The notes beneath the pieces were generated by a model that saw only the letters and a program-made list of their open reading frames with translations, was not told the origin of the DNA and did not search any database. From Sporosarcina ureilytica (GTDB lineage: Bacteria; Bacillota; Bacilli; Bacillales_A; Planococcaceae), in the NCBI RefSeq assembly GCF_001753205.1, contig NZ_CP017560.1:620001-684000 (forward strand): 64,000 bases of DNA, in the 5' to 3' direction. Position 1 is the first letter of the stretch. The number at the start of each line of letters is the position of its first letter. A program made the translations under genes and the position numbers. This document shows, piece after piece, positions 24,486 to 33,718 of the stretch.

Positions 24486-26333
24486 TTGCAACTACTACTT
24501 ACGTTTAGCATTTTAGGCGTTACAATTGTATTGTTCATGACGAATCGGTTACGCGCTGATCTTGTTGCATTACTTGCACTGTTGGCGTTTGTCGTGACAG
24601 GGATCTTGCAGCCTGCAGAAGCGTTGTCGGGTTTTTCGAATTCCGTTGTCATTATGATTGCTGCACTTTTCGTTGTGGGGGCGGGCATTTTACGTACAGG
24701 GCTCGCGCAAATGGCGGGTAACCTTTTACTTCGGTATGCGGGAGATAGTGAAAAACGATTATTTCTGTTGCTTTTATTGATTGTCGCCTTTGTCGGTGCT
24801 TTTATGAGTAACACGGGGACCGTTGCGCTGATGATGCCGATTGTCGTCAGCATCGCGATTCGCATCGGAAGCAGCCCTTCGAAATATTTGCTGCCACTGT
24901 CGTACATTGCCAGCTTTTCAGGCTTACTAACATTGATTGCTTCACCGCCAAACTTAATCGTTTCGCAGATGTTGCTGGAAAATGGTTTTGAGCGACTAAG
25001 TTTTTTTCAAATGACACCAATTGGCTTAATCGGCGTTGCGATTGGCATTACATATTTGTATATTGTTCGGCATCGAATCGTTCCGAAAGAGGTGCGCAAA
25101 GGAAGCGGACAATCATCGCAAACTTTATCACCGAAGCGGCTAGCAAGAGACTATGCACTAGGTGGCAAATTGTTAGTCGTGAAGGTGCCGCCTGCGTCTG
25201 CCATTGTTGGAAAGCGGTTAACGCAGTTAAAAATTCCTGTTCGCTTTCAACTTTGCGTGTTAAAAATTAAACGAAAATCGCTTGAAGGAACATTGAAATT
25301 TTTACCGATGACGTATCACGAAATGGCAGGGCCATTAAGTGCGATTGAAGGAAACGATATTTTGTACATACAAGGGACGAAAGAACAGGCGACGCATTTT
25401 GCAGAGGCGTATGGGCTTGAACTGTTAGGAGCACCGTCTGAGCCGGAGGAATTGGTATCCAAGGAGTTGGGGATTGCCGAAGTGTTGCTGACGCCAAACT
25501 CTAGCCTAATCAATCAAGACATACGTACAGTCGGCTTCCGGGAAAAATACAATTTGAATATTATCGGTTTGAAGCGACAAGGCAAACAAGTCATGCAAGA
25601 TATGACGAAACTGCGCCTGCGATTCGGTGATGCTTTGCTTGTCCAAGGGACTTGGGATGCGATTGAGTTGTTGGCGCGTGAAACGAATGACGTCGTTGTT
25701 GTCGGACAGCCACAAGAACATGCGAGCACTGCTTCCGCGAACGGGAAAGCATGGATTGCGGGTATTATTATGGTGCTGATGGTCGTGCTGATGATTGCTG
25801 AAGTATTTCCAGCATTTGTCACAGTACTCATCGCCGCCGTATTGATGGTGTTAACGGGCTGCGTGCGAAATATGAACGATGCTTACGGGCAGATTAACTG
25901 GGAAAGTATTGTTTTAATTGCCGCCATGCTACCTATGGCGACGGCACTTGAGAAATCCGGCGGGATGCAGTTGCTGGCGGATGGTATTATTCGGTTGCTC
26001 GGTGACTTTGGGGCAATAGGGGTGCTTGCAGGAATTTACTTCATGACGATGCTGTTTGGTCAATTCATTAGCAACACGGCAACCGCGGTTTTATTTGCCC
26101 CGATTGCTTTAAATGCGGCGATGGCGCTCGGTGCAAATCCATATGCATTTCTAATCATCGTGGCGGTTGGCGCTAGCATGTCATTTGCAACACCGGTCGC
26201 TTCACCTACGAATGCACTTGTCATGACAGCAGGCGGCTATTCATTCCGCGACTTTGCAAAAATTGGCGTTCCGTTACAACTCATCATGTTCATCGTCATG
26301 ATGATTGTGGTGCCGCTTTTGTTTCCGTTGTAA
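24486..26333 (+). CDS. SLC13-family permease with two TrkA-C domains
   Basis: 616 aa. Two membrane blocks (about 1-190 and 415-616) flank a cytoplasmic part with two TrkA-C (RCK_C) domains (LLVVKVPPASAIVGKRLTQL and EVLLTPNSSLINQDIRTVGF). SNTGTVALMMPI, SPPNLIVS and SNTATAVLFAPIALN are the paired SNT-type substrate motifs of the DASS/SLC13 superfamily. It probably moves a carboxylate, sulfate or similar anion with sodium. The TTG at 24486 has AAGGA 9 nt upstream; the frame runs further upstream into the repeat, which I do not count. Confidence 0.88.
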   Translation: MQLLLTFSILGVTIVLFMTNRLRADLVALLALLAFVVTGILQPAEALSGFSNSVVIMIAALFVVGAGILRTGLAQMAGNLLLRYAGDSEKRLFLLLLLIVAFVGAFMSNTGTVALMMPIVVSIAIRIGSSPSKYLLPLSYIASFSGLLTLIASPPNLIVSQMLLENGFERLSFFQMTPIGLIGVAIGITYLYIVRHRIVPKEVRKGSGQSSQTLSPKRLARDYALGGKLLVVKVPPASAIVGKRLTQLKIPVRFQLCVLKIKRKSLEGTLKFLPMTYHEMAGPLSAIEGNDILYIQGTKEQATHFAEAYGLELLGAPSEPEELVSKELGIAEVLLTPNSSLINQDIRTVGFREKYNLNIIGLKRQGKQVMQDMTKLRLRFGDALLVQGTWDAIELLARETNDVVVVGQPQEHASTASANGKAWIAGIIMVLMVVLMIAEVFPAFVTVLIAAVLMVLTGCVRNMNDAYGQINWESIVLIAAMLPMATALEKSGGMQLLADGIIRLLGDFGAIGVLAGIYFMTMLFGQFISNTATAVLFAPIALNAAMALGANPYAFLIIVAVGASMSFATPVASPTNALVMTAGGYSFRDFAKIGVPLQLIMFIVMMIVVPLLFPL

Positions 26334-26347
26334 CTATATAATTATTA

Positions 26348-26398
26348 AGGTACCAGTTTATAAAACAGCTCATAGTTGTTTGATAAACTGGTACTTCT
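26348..26398 (+). terminator. Terminator of the SLC13 gene
   Basis: Long hairpin GGTACCAGTTTAT..AACA / TGTTTGATAAACTGGTAC followed by TTCTTTC. Confidence 0.7.
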
Positions 26399-26699
26399 TT
26401 CATTACATATTTATTGACTTGTGCAAGAATCGGTTCGTCTATACACCGCTTAAAAAAGTAACCGCCCTCCACACCGACTGATAGTCAGGTATTCAATTTA
26501 TGCTGCGAATTTTCATAAAAAATCTACGGAATATGCTATTATAATAACAGGTGATTAGGCCTATGCTCATGCTCATGCTCATGCCCATGCTCCTTAGGAG
26601 GACAGGGCTATTTTTTATTGATAAAAAGCGCTAGGTTCCTATTGAATATCGAACTATTTAAAATCTAGCTATAAGAATATAGAGAAAGGAGATGAGATC
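26399..26699 (+). other. Intergenic leader of the diguanylate cyclase gene
   Basis: About 300 nt with no gene. It contains a possible -10 (TATAAT near 26539) and five tandem ATGCTC/ATGCCC hexamers, then a short CCTTAGGAGG palindrome and a T-rich run. The last ~20 nt hold the AAAGGAGATGAG ribosome site of the next gene. Confidence 0.4.
26563..26592 (+). repeat. ATGCTC hexamer tandem repeat
   Basis: Five consecutive copies (ATGCTC x3, ATGCCC, ATGCTC). Such short arrays can change length by slippage; here it would alter only the leader. Confidence 0.8.
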
Positions 26700-27968
26700 A
26701 TGCAACCTTTCAATCTAGCGGTTCTCGATTCACTAGTAGATCAAATCGCTGTATTGGATCACGAAGGAGTTATTATTGCCCATAATCAATCTTGGATTAA
26801 TTTCTCCAATGAAAATGGCGGTAATTTACGTAAGAATGGGGTAGGCGCTAATTACGTTGCTGTCTGTCCCGAAGACATTAAAAACGGCATTATGCAAGTG
26901 TTAGCGGGGAAAAGTGACCATTTCACCTATGAGTATCCGTGTCATTCTACGCATGAATATCGTTGGTTTTTGTTAAGAGTGACGCCGATCAAAATTAATG
27001 AGCGCAGCGGGGCAGTTGTTTCCCATGTAAATATTACAGACAGAAAGTTACTAGAGATTGGGGTGGAAAGGAAAGAGCGGCTCTATCGTCATATTGCTGA
27101 AAACTCGACTGATTTTATTTCGCTGCACACCCGTGATGGAGCATATACGTATGTTTCACCGAATTACTCCTTGTTAGGGTATTCGTCCAGTGAATTGGTA
27201 GGGAAATCACCGCATGATTTCATACATGAGGACGATATCCAAAAGATAAACGATTTGAACGATGATCCCTATACGATTGGTGAAACCAAAACGAGCACTT
27301 ACCGTTTTAGATGTAAAAATGGTCGATACATTTGGATGGAATCCAAATACAAGTTTGTATTATCTAACGATGACGTAGCAGGTGAAATGATCTGTGTATC
27401 TAGAGATGTCACAAAAAATAAGCAAAAGTTAATCGCGTTAGAGGAAGAAAAGCAATCATTAAGGAAGACAGTTTATACGGATTCCTTAACAGGTGTTTCG
27501 AATCGTCGATATTTTAAACGCCAATTTAAAAAGATGTATCAACAATCCCTACAAGATTGTACGCCCTTTTCTTTAGTGATCATAGATATTGACTATTTTA
27601 AACAATATAACGACACTTATGGTCATCAAAAAGGGGATGAGTGTTTAAGTAAAGTGGCTAATGCACTTGCTAGAGGTGTAAGGGAAAATGATACGGTATG
27701 TAGAATAGGCGGGGAAGAGTTTTGTATGATTTTTCCCCATACAAATAAAGAGAAAGCGATTTCTTTAGCAGAAAGAATTTGTAGGAAAGTAGAAGGATTA
27801 CAAATTCCTCATCACAATTCAGCGGTTAGTAAGTTTGTAACCGTTAGTGCAGGTGTTTCATCTACAAGTGGTAGTTTTGAGTATGCAAATGAGAAAGAAT
27901 TATTTCGATTAGCGGACCAGGCTTTGTATAGCGCAAAAAAGGATGGCAGAAACTGCGTACGCTTTTAA
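26700..27968 (+). CDS. PAS-PAS diguanylate cyclase
   Basis: 422 aa, no membrane helix. PAS 1 about 8-120, PAS 2 about 130-245 (YTYVSPNYSLLGYSSSELVGKSPHDFIHEDD, then a YRFRCKNGRYIWMESK PAC part), and GGDEF 265-420. The active loop is RIGGEEF and an inhibitory site RxxD (REND) lies five residues before it, so product inhibition is expected. It makes cyclic-di-GMP in response to an unknown cytoplasmic signal. Strong AAAGGAGATGAG ribosome site. Confidence 0.93.
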   Translation: MQPFNLAVLDSLVDQIAVLDHEGVIIAHNQSWINFSNENGGNLRKNGVGANYVAVCPEDIKNGIMQVLAGKSDHFTYEYPCHSTHEYRWFLLRVTPIKINERSGAVVSHVNITDRKLLEIGVERKERLYRHIAENSTDFISLHTRDGAYTYVSPNYSLLGYSSSELVGKSPHDFIHEDDIQKINDLNDDPYTIGETKTSTYRFRCKNGRYIWMESKYKFVLSNDDVAGEMICVSRDVTKNKQKLIALEEEKQSLRKTVYTDSLTGVSNRRYFKRQFKKMYQQSLQDCTPFSLVIIDIDYFKQYNDTYGHQKGDECLSKVANALARGVRENDTVCRIGGEEFCMIFPHTNKEKAISLAERICRKVEGLQIPHHNSAVSKFVTVSAGVSSTSGSFEYANEKELFRLADQALYSAKKDGRNCVRF

Positions 27969-27982
27969 TGCGCATAAACTTA

Positions 27983-28033
27983 GGTGCCTGGTTCTAACAC
28001 AATGTCGAATTGTTTTAGAATCAGGCACCTTTT
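27983..28033. terminator. Terminator-like palindrome
   Basis: 47-bp inverted repeat GGTGCCTG..TTCTAA / TTAGAA..CAGGCACC followed by TTTT, between the cyclase gene and the convergent broken nuclease gene. It shares only the GGTGCC end with the 80-bp repeat family. Confidence 0.65.
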
Positions 28034-28037
28034 ATGA

Positions 28038-28682
28038 CTAGTGATTGATTTCCGATATCCTTTCTTTGCTTAACCCAGTTGCTTCTGCAATAAAATCTAT
28101 CTCCATGCCCATAGCAAGCAGTTGGCGGGCCGTTTTTTCCGTGCCTTGTACAATGCCTTGTTCTAGCCCTTGTTTAATGCCTTTTTCAATTCCTTCTTTT
28201 ACCCGGAGCTCAGCTTCAAGGATCATCGATTCCTCATCGAAAAGTTGTTTAACACGTGCTTTGTATGCCATTACTTCTTCCTTTGTACCGCTCAGTACTT
28301 CCCAGTTTTCAAATGCTTCCCGTAATGTTTCATCCTTCATAGCAATCGCCTCCAATTCTGTAAAAATATCTTCGTATACTTTCTTATTGCGCCGGTCTAC
28401 CATTCCGAGCAGTAGCAACCAACGAGCGAGTATGTCATTCCATGGATCCAAATTACCTCGCCAATAGATCTAATCTGGCTTGCTTCGCCTCTCTATGTTT
28501 TCCACCGACTTCAATATTTTCAAATGTAATGGTTTTAATTGCTTTACGATTGGCGCGTTGCAATATCGCATTAAGAAAGACAATTGTAAGGATTTATTCT
28601 TTTCGCTGCCAAATAATTGTTTGAATGCAAAGTCTATTTTTAAGTCCATTAGTTTATCTAGTTCAATCGTTTTCAGCAGTTT
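28038..28682 (-). pseudogene. Broken Rpn/PD-(D/E)XK nuclease family gene
   Basis: The minus strand shows the family in pieces. The N-terminal MDLKIDFAFKQLFGSEKNKSL is in one frame. A one-base frameshift near 28568-28580 moves to a frame reading AILQRANRKAIKTITFENIEVGG and ARLDLLAR, ending at a stop near 28454. The C-terminal part, LDPWNDILARWLLLLGMVDRR and a long coil with KGIKQGLEQGI repeats, follows in the 28038-28451 frame. About 100 residues of the nuclease core between LLA and LDPWND are missing. Such genes (RpnA-E like) promote recombination or are transposase-associated. Confidence 0.8.
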
Positions 28683-28898
28683 TCCACCTTACTTTCTTTA
28701 ATATACCATGTTTTCAGTTAATTAAAGAACAGGTTGCGTTCACTATATAACGAATGAAATTTTAAGTAGGGTTACGTTGCCATATTGCGAAATAAATGAA
28801 TCCTTTTTCGGAGTATTCCGTATCTATTACCAGGAGCTTTTTTATTGTTCATAGATGATGAAACAGATGTCTAGATATTTTCTTTAGGAGGGGTAAAA
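28683..28898. other. Intergenic region, no gene seen
   Basis: AT-rich, with no hairpin of note. The last 15 nt carry the TTAGGAGGGG ribosome site of the DUF3784 gene. Confidence 0.4.
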
Positions 28899-29207
28899 AT
28901 GATCATTACGCTGTTAGGTGTTGTGTTGTTTATTGGATTAGGAATTGTTTTTGCCAATGGTAAAGGCTCTTTTTTAATCGCAGGTTATAATACACTGCCT
29001 CCAGAAGAAAAGGAAAAATATGATACCGTCGCCCTATGTAAATTTATGGGGAAAATGATGTTCTCATTGTCATTTTGTATGGTGCTTTGGGCAGTGAGTG
29101 AGGCATATGATGTGAACTGGCTGTTTTATATTGGTCTTGCTTTATTTATTGCCATCGTTGTGTTTATGCTGATCTATGTCAATACGGGGAATAGGTTCAG
29201 AAAATAG
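28899..29207 (+). CDS. DUF3784 membrane protein
   Basis: 102 aa with three hydrophobic helices (about 3-22, 48-66, 74-94). FANGKGSFLIAGYNTLPPEEKEKYD is the conserved DUF3784 segment. AGGAGGGG ribosome site. It precedes an alpha/beta hydrolase gene by 23 nt. Function of the family is unknown. Confidence 0.8.
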   Translation: MIITLLGVVLFIGLGIVFANGKGSFLIAGYNTLPPEEKEKYDTVALCKFMGKMMFSLSFCMVLWAVSEAYDVNWLFYIGLALFIAIVVFMLIYVNTGNRFRK

Positions 29208-29230
29208 AATGAAAATGAAAGGCGGAAAAT

Positions 29231-30190
29231 ATGAAAATAGGATATAGGCGTCTGTTGCGTATATTTACAGCCATTCTATCAATTTTCCTGTTGGCTATTT
29301 CTGTGAGCTATGTGAATCATAAAATACAGTTATCAAAAGAAGATGAATTATTTGTTCCGACTGGGCAACTTGTAGAGGTTAATGGTCATAAAATGCACAT
29401 TTATACAGAAGGAAATGGAGAGGAAATGCTCGTTTTTATGTCTGGTAGCGGAACGAGTTCACCTGTATTAGATTTTAAATCGCTGTATACCTTGTTAAGT
29501 GATCAATATAGAATTGTCGTGGTTGAAAAGGCAGGTTATGGATTTAGCGAAGTCACAGATAGGAATCAAGACATTGATACAATGCTATCCGAGACAAGAA
29601 AAGCTCTTTTAAAATCAGGCGTTGAAGGTCCTTATATTTTATTTCCACATTCTATGTCCGGCATTGAAGCGCTAAACTGGGCGCAGGTCTATCCAGATGA
29701 AGTAAAAGCAATCATTGGATTAGATATGGCTGTTCCCGCTGTTTATGAGAATTTCGATATGAATATGTCGTTTGTTCGGTTAGGTGCTTTTGCTGCAAAT
29801 ATTGGTGTACCGAGGTGGATTAAAAATCTGTCTGAAAGTGATGCAATCCACTATGGAACGTTGACAGATGAAGAGAAAGAATTATACAAAGTCATTTTTT
29901 ATAGAAGAACCTTGACCAAAGATATGGTTAATGAAATAAAAAATAGTAAAGCAAATGCTCAAAAAGTCAATGAAGCTGGCATACCAAATGTACCTATGCT
30001 TTTATTTTCTTCAAATGGGCAAGGAACAGGGTTTGATGAAGAAATGTGGATTGAAATTCAAAATGATTTTATTACTAGGAATTCCAACGCGATGCTCATT
30101 GAGTTAGATTCGTCTCATTATGTTCATAGTATAAAATATGAGCGAATCGCGGAAGAATCGGTGAAGTTTATAGGAGGTTTAAGAGATTAG
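29231..30190 (+). CDS. Membrane-anchored alpha/beta hydrolase
   Basis: 319 aa. One N-terminal hydrophobic helix (about 10-27) then an alpha/beta hydrolase domain: LVFMSGSGTSSPVLD as oxyanion region, PHSMSG with nucleophile Ser141, and a histidine in SSHYVHS near 297. The elbow has H-S-M-S-G in place of G-x-S-x-G. It is probably held outside the membrane and co-transcribed with the DUF3784 gene. Substrate unknown. Confidence 0.8.
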   Translation: MKIGYRRLLRIFTAILSIFLLAISVSYVNHKIQLSKEDELFVPTGQLVEVNGHKMHIYTEGNGEEMLVFMSGSGTSSPVLDFKSLYTLLSDQYRIVVVEKAGYGFSEVTDRNQDIDTMLSETRKALLKSGVEGPYILFPHSMSGIEALNWAQVYPDEVKAIIGLDMAVPAVYENFDMNMSFVRLGAFAANIGVPRWIKNLSESDAIHYGTLTDEEKELYKVIFYRRTLTKDMVNEIKNSKANAQKVNEAGIPNVPMLLFSSNGQGTGFDEEMWIEIQNDFITRNSNAMLIELDSSHYVHSIKYERIAEESVKFIGGLRD

Positions 30191-30221
30191 GATGGGCAGG
30201 ACCTCAATTGATTGGGGAAAA

Positions 30222-30233
30222 GTGACTGGCACC
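30222..30233. repeat. Half copy of the palindromic repeat
   Basis: A lone GTGACTGGCACC followed by AAAA, without the left half. It sits within a GCAGGAC...GTCCTGC inverted repeat that may act as the hydrolase terminator. Confidence 0.6.
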
Positions 30234-30323
30234 AAAACTACCCGTCCTGCTTAGGCACCAAACAATCACCAAACCACCTGGGTGAATATATTGATATAAA
30301 CGATTAGGTAGGAGTGGTGAGGT

Positions 30324-31055
30324 GTGTATATAAATAATCCCTATGGCTACAGACAACCGGAAATAGTTAGCGGAGCATATGGTGATGTGAATGGTGACGG
30401 GGTGACAGATTACGTATATTTGACGGCAGTACAGTCGGCAGATCCATCGAGTCCCTATGTAGAGCAGATTACATTAAATATTCAAGACGGTTTAACAAAA
30501 AATGTTTATACCATTCCGCTAGATGAAAGCGGTAATTCAGGTTACGAACCAACTATCTTCCTTGGGGATTTTACGAAGGATGGCATCATGGACATTCTGA
30601 TTTCCATTCAATCAGGTGGATCTGGCGCGTTTACGTTTAATTATATTTATTCATTCGTTAATAATCGAGCTAGGAAATTGTTTGACTATGAGCAATATAA
30701 TCAGCTAAATCAGTATACAGTCATTTATTTGGATCAATATAAAATAAGTGTACAAAGTTTAGCAACAGGCGAGTCGTTTCTAATTGCTATTAATGGCAGA
30801 GGTGCCGATTATCTCTCGCAAATCTACAATGAAGATGGAACATTAAAAGAACCAATTACGGGTATGGCTGATGGGGTTAGCGGATTCTATCCAGTTGATA
30901 TGGACCGCGATGGTGTGTATGAAATACAGGCCTATCAAAAAATTAGCGGGCTTTACCATGCAGATTCATTTGGGTATGTCATCAATACATTGCAATGGGA
31001 TGGCCAAAAGTTTGCGATATGGCAGCAATGGATGGCGATCTTTGGAAATAATTAA
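30324..31055 (+). CDS. FG-GAP/VCBS-like repeat protein
   Basis: 243 aa, no signal peptide. Three calcium-loop-like motifs, GDVNGDGVTDYV, GDFTKDGIMDIL and VDMDRDGVYEIQ, are spaced as blades of a beta-propeller or FG-GAP repeat. The tail is rich in aromatics (QWDGQKFAIWQQW). It may be a surface or spore-coat protein despite lacking an export signal. GTG start with GGAGTGGTGAG upstream. Confidence 0.65.
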   Translation: MYINNPYGYRQPEIVSGAYGDVNGDGVTDYVYLTAVQSADPSSPYVEQITLNIQDGLTKNVYTIPLDESGNSGYEPTIFLGDFTKDGIMDILISIQSGGSGAFTFNYIYSFVNNRARKLFDYEQYNQLNQYTVIYLDQYKISVQSLATGESFLIAINGRGADYLSQIYNEDGTLKEPITGMADGVSGFYPVDMDRDGVYEIQAYQKISGLYHADSFGYVINTLQWDGQKFAIWQQWMAIFGNN

Positions 31056-31141
31056 CACTAACCATCCACGCGCTGTAAAAAGCAAGCACTCTCCGATTTG
31101 CATACGATAACAATAGAAAGTAGACAAAGGGAGTGAACTGC

Positions 31142-31372
31142 ATGTCGAACGGTCAGCTGCAAACGCTGCTCACACCAACGCCGGAGGAAGGTTTTAAATT
31201 AGCGGTTAAGCTTGCACAAAAAGGGGTAGAAGTTACACAGCCATCAGAAGAAATCAGGGGAATGTTACGTCCAGTCTATTCTACAGATGCAGATAGCTTA
31301 ATATCGGTCTCACAAGTTATCGCCATATATTTTCAAACTGTTGCTTTTGCTAATAATTATTGGATTTTGTAA
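31142..31372 (+). CDS. 76-aa hypothetical protein
   Basis: ATG at 31142 with GGGAG 8-9 nt upstream. The first ~50 residues (EEGFKLAVKLAQKGVEVTQPSEEIRG) look like a soluble helix; the end (IAIYFQTVAFANNYWIL) is hydrophobic. It stops seven bases before repeat copy 3, so its 3' end may have been altered there. No family is recognised. Confidence 0.4.
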   Translation: MSNGQLQTLLTPTPEEGFKLAVKLAQKGVEVTQPSEEIRGMLRPVYSTDADSLISVSQVIAIYFQTVAFANNYWIL

Positions 31373-31378
31373 AATCAG

Positions 31379-31458
31379 GTGCCGTCACCCAAATATTCAT
31401 GTTAATTACAACAAATATGATTATTATAATATTCATGTTTGTTTGAGTGACTGGCACC
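31379..31458. repeat. Palindromic 80-bp repeat, copy 3
   Basis: GGTGCCGTCACC (one base shorter than usual) to GTGACTGGCACC. The right end overlaps the last codons of the DsbA-like gene on the minus strand and supplies its stop codon. Confidence 0.85.
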
Positions 31459-32104
31459 AAGGATTCTCCTCTTCCCACACTTTTTGAAGTGTCCTAACAA
31501 ATGCTATCGTTGGCTGTGCACCCGAAATCGTATGTTTTTTATTGAAAATAAAATAAGGGACTCCGGTAATCCCATATCGCTTCGCATCACTCTCGTCTGA
31601 CCTTACGTCATTTGCATAAAGAGTCTTGTCATGTAGAACCTCTAAAGTTTCTTTTCTTTCTAAACCTGATGCTTCCGCGATATCCGCAAGTGTTTCAAGA
31701 TCTCCTATATCCCTGGCTTCAGTGAAGTAGGCATAAAATAATTTTTCTATAACAGTTGTTTCTTTTCCATGAGACATACCGAACTTTATTAAACGATGAG
31801 CATCGAACGTATTTGTTGATTTCAGCTCTTCAAAATTGAATGTCAAACCAATATTCTTTGCCTGCAGGGCGATACTTGCAGAAAAGTGTTTTGCCTGCCC
31901 AATCCTCATGCCATGTTTCGATGATAATTTTTCGTAATAGCTTTTCCCATCGTATAACTCTGCATTTGAATCTAGCTCAAAGCTTTTAAACTCAATCTTC
32001 ACTTGATCCTTATGGGGAAATCGATCCAACGCCTCTTCTAATTTACGCTTTCCAATATAACAAAATGGACATGCGATATCAGACCAAACTTCAATTTTCA
32101 TCAT
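31433..32104 (-). CDS. DsbA/FrnE-like oxidoreductase, 3' end in the repeat
   Basis: 223 aa. Thioredoxin-fold DsbA-family protein of the FrnE/YwbO type: MMKIEVWSDIACPFCYIGKRKLEEAL with active CPFC, and GITGVPYFIFNKKHTISGAQP with the cis-proline (VP). No signal peptide, so a cytoplasmic thiol oxidoreductase. ATG at 32104 has AAGGAGG 6 nt upstream. The last residues (CQSLKQT) and the TGA stop are encoded by palindromic repeat copy 3, so a few native C-terminal residues are probably lost. Likely still active. Confidence 0.85.
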   Translation of the reverse strand: MMKIEVWSDIACPFCYIGKRKLEEALDRFPHKDQVKIEFKSFELDSNAELYDGKSYYEKLSSKHGMRIGQAKHFSASIALQAKNIGLTFNFEELKSTNTFDAHRLIKFGMSHGKETTVIEKLFYAYFTEARDIGDLETLADIAEASGLERKETLEVLHDKTLYANDVRSDESDAKRYGITGVPYFIFNKKHTISGAQPTIAFVRTLQKVWEEENPWCQSLKQT

Positions 32105-32235
32105 AAGCGCCTCCTTGTTAAAGGGAATGTGATAAAAAATCGTATTTAATTTATATAATAATGTAGGCATCATTTATCAAATGCACTCATTCTTTATTTG
32201 GAAATAATTTATTCCCCAACAGACTATTTGTTTTA

Positions 32236-32547
32236 TTATGGAGCAAAAGGAATTTTACCAGTAAACAATAAAAAAATTGTGATGATCCAAAAAGCAAAGA
32301 AAGATGATGAAAGAATCAATGAAATCATTGGCAGTATATTTTTCTCTGTTTTCTTAACTAAACCAACCACTGATAAGATAATACCCGCACCTGTAAGAAA
32401 AAAAGTAATATAATCACCAATTAAATATCCTACGTTTGCTATTTTGGTAGGTTCCACAAACACAATAAAAAAACAAACAATACCTATACATAGAGAAGCA
32501 TAGCTAATTACACCGTGTTTTTTGGGCATACTCATTTCATTTGTCAA
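32236..32547 (-). CDS. Small membrane protein
   Basis: 103 aa with three hydrophobic helices (about 13-32, 42-62, 72-96) and a KK-rich loop. No family is recognised. AGGAGGTG ribosome site. Its upstream DNA (about 32660-32735) resembles that of the membrane protein gene at 36804-37043, although the proteins do not look related. Confidence 0.6.
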   Translation of the reverse strand: MTNEMSMPKKHGVISYASLCIGIVCFFIVFVEPTKIANVGYLIGDYITFFLTGAGIILSVVGLVKKTEKNILPMISLILSSSFFAFWIITIFLLFTGKIPFAP

Positions 32548-32967
32548 AAAAACACCTCCTCAATAGTTTCCTGATGTTCCAATTCGCAAAAGTTACGATA
32601 CACCATTCAAGCAATCTGGCCTTTTTGTATAAGGTTATGTTTATGGAAAATAAATAATATTTGTATAACTAGTATATCATTTTCAATTCGAGAAGTTTGA
32701 ATGAGTAGTAAATCGTCTGTTATACATGGGTAGATAATTAATATGCTCAAGACTGGTTGAAATTAAAACTGCGGAAAAATAACTTCAAAAAGTGACTATC
32801 CAAGGCCCAAGGTAGTCGCTTTTTTATTGTGGATAATCTTTTTAAAATAAATTTTAATGTTATCGGAAACCCAAATGATATTCCAACCGTCCCAATCATA
32901 ACATTACAAAACAATAAAGTTTTATCGTTACTCGATAAATGTTGTTGTAATGTAAAAATGAATTGAG
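32548..32967. other. Intergenic region with an orphan terminator
   Basis: Contains the promoter region of the minus-strand membrane protein, a hairpin AAAAAGTGACTA..CC / GG.TAGTCGCTTTTTT at 32787-32826 that terminates no visible gene, and the leader of the DUF2975 gene. The orphan hairpin suggests that a plus-strand gene has been lost here. Confidence 0.45.
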
Positions 32968-32976
32968 GTGCTTTTT

Positions 32977-33459
32977 ATGAAACAAGTATCAACACTTTTT
33001 TTACGAATTGCTGTTATTTTTATTGGGCTTCCAGTGCTCGCGATCTGTATATTTTTAGTGCCTGAGATTGGGCATGTTGCCGGACAATTATTACCGGAAT
33101 TTGCATCTGTTAAATATTTTGTGTTCTTTCTATTTTATGGTTCTGCGCTACCTTTTTACTTTGCCTTGTATCAGGCGCTGAAACTATTAAGTTATATTGA
33201 CAAGAGTAAAGCCTTTTCGCAGTTCTCTGTAGAAGCTTTGAAGAAAATAAAATACTGTGCCATTACGATAAGTAGTTTCCATGTGCTCCTTTTGCCGTTA
33301 TTTTATTTATTTGCCGAAATGGATGATGCCCCGGGAGTCATTTTTGTAGGGTTAGTTGTTCCGTTTGCTTCAATGATTATCGCTGTCTTTGCTGCTGTTT
33401 TACAGAGACTTTTACAAGAGGCAATTCAAATAAAATCTGAAAATGATTTAACGGTCTGA
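32977..33459 (+). CDS. DUF2975 membrane protein
   Basis: 160 aa with four hydrophobic helices. ALKLLSYIDKSKAFSQFSVEALKKIKYCA is the conserved DUF2975 cytoplasmic segment. GAGGTGC lies before the ATG at 32977. It is followed 10 nt later by a small Xre/YozG-type regulator; this pairing is common, and the two may work together in signalling. Confidence 0.85.
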   Translation: MKQVSTLFLRIAVIFIGLPVLAICIFLVPEIGHVAGQLLPEFASVKYFVFFLFYGSALPFYFALYQALKLLSYIDKSKAFSQFSVEALKKIKYCAITISSFHVLLLPLFYLFAEMDDAPGVIFVGLVVPFASMIIAVFAAVLQRLLQEAIQIKSENDLTV

Positions 33460-33469
33460 GGTGAGCGCA

Positions 33470-33694
33470 ATGGCGATTGTGATTAACATAGATGTGATGT
33501 TAGCCAAAAGGAAGATGAGTGTTACCGAACTATCAGAAAGAGTGGGCCTCACGATGGCGAATATTTCTATTTTGAAAAATGGAAAGGCAAAGGCAATCCG
33601 TTTATCAACTTTGGATAAGATCTGTAAAGCGTTGGACTGTCAGCCTGGTGATATTTTGGAATACAAGGTTGATGAGGAGATTGTGGGCAAATAA
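33470..33694 (+). CDS. YozG-type helix-turn-helix regulator
   Basis: 74 aa, a single Xre/Cro HTH: NIDVMLAKRKMSVTELSERVGLTMANISILKNGKAKAIRLSTLDKICKALDCQPGDILEY. The ATG at 33470 is preferred to a GTG three codons earlier because GAGGTG lies 6-7 nt before it. It is co-transcribed with the DUF2975 gene. Confidence 0.9.
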   Translation: MAIVINIDVMLAKRKMSVTELSERVGLTMANISILKNGKAKAIRLSTLDKICKALDCQPGDILEYKVDEEIVGK

Positions 33695-33718
33695 TAAATA
33701 CGAGACGGGGCGCTACTT

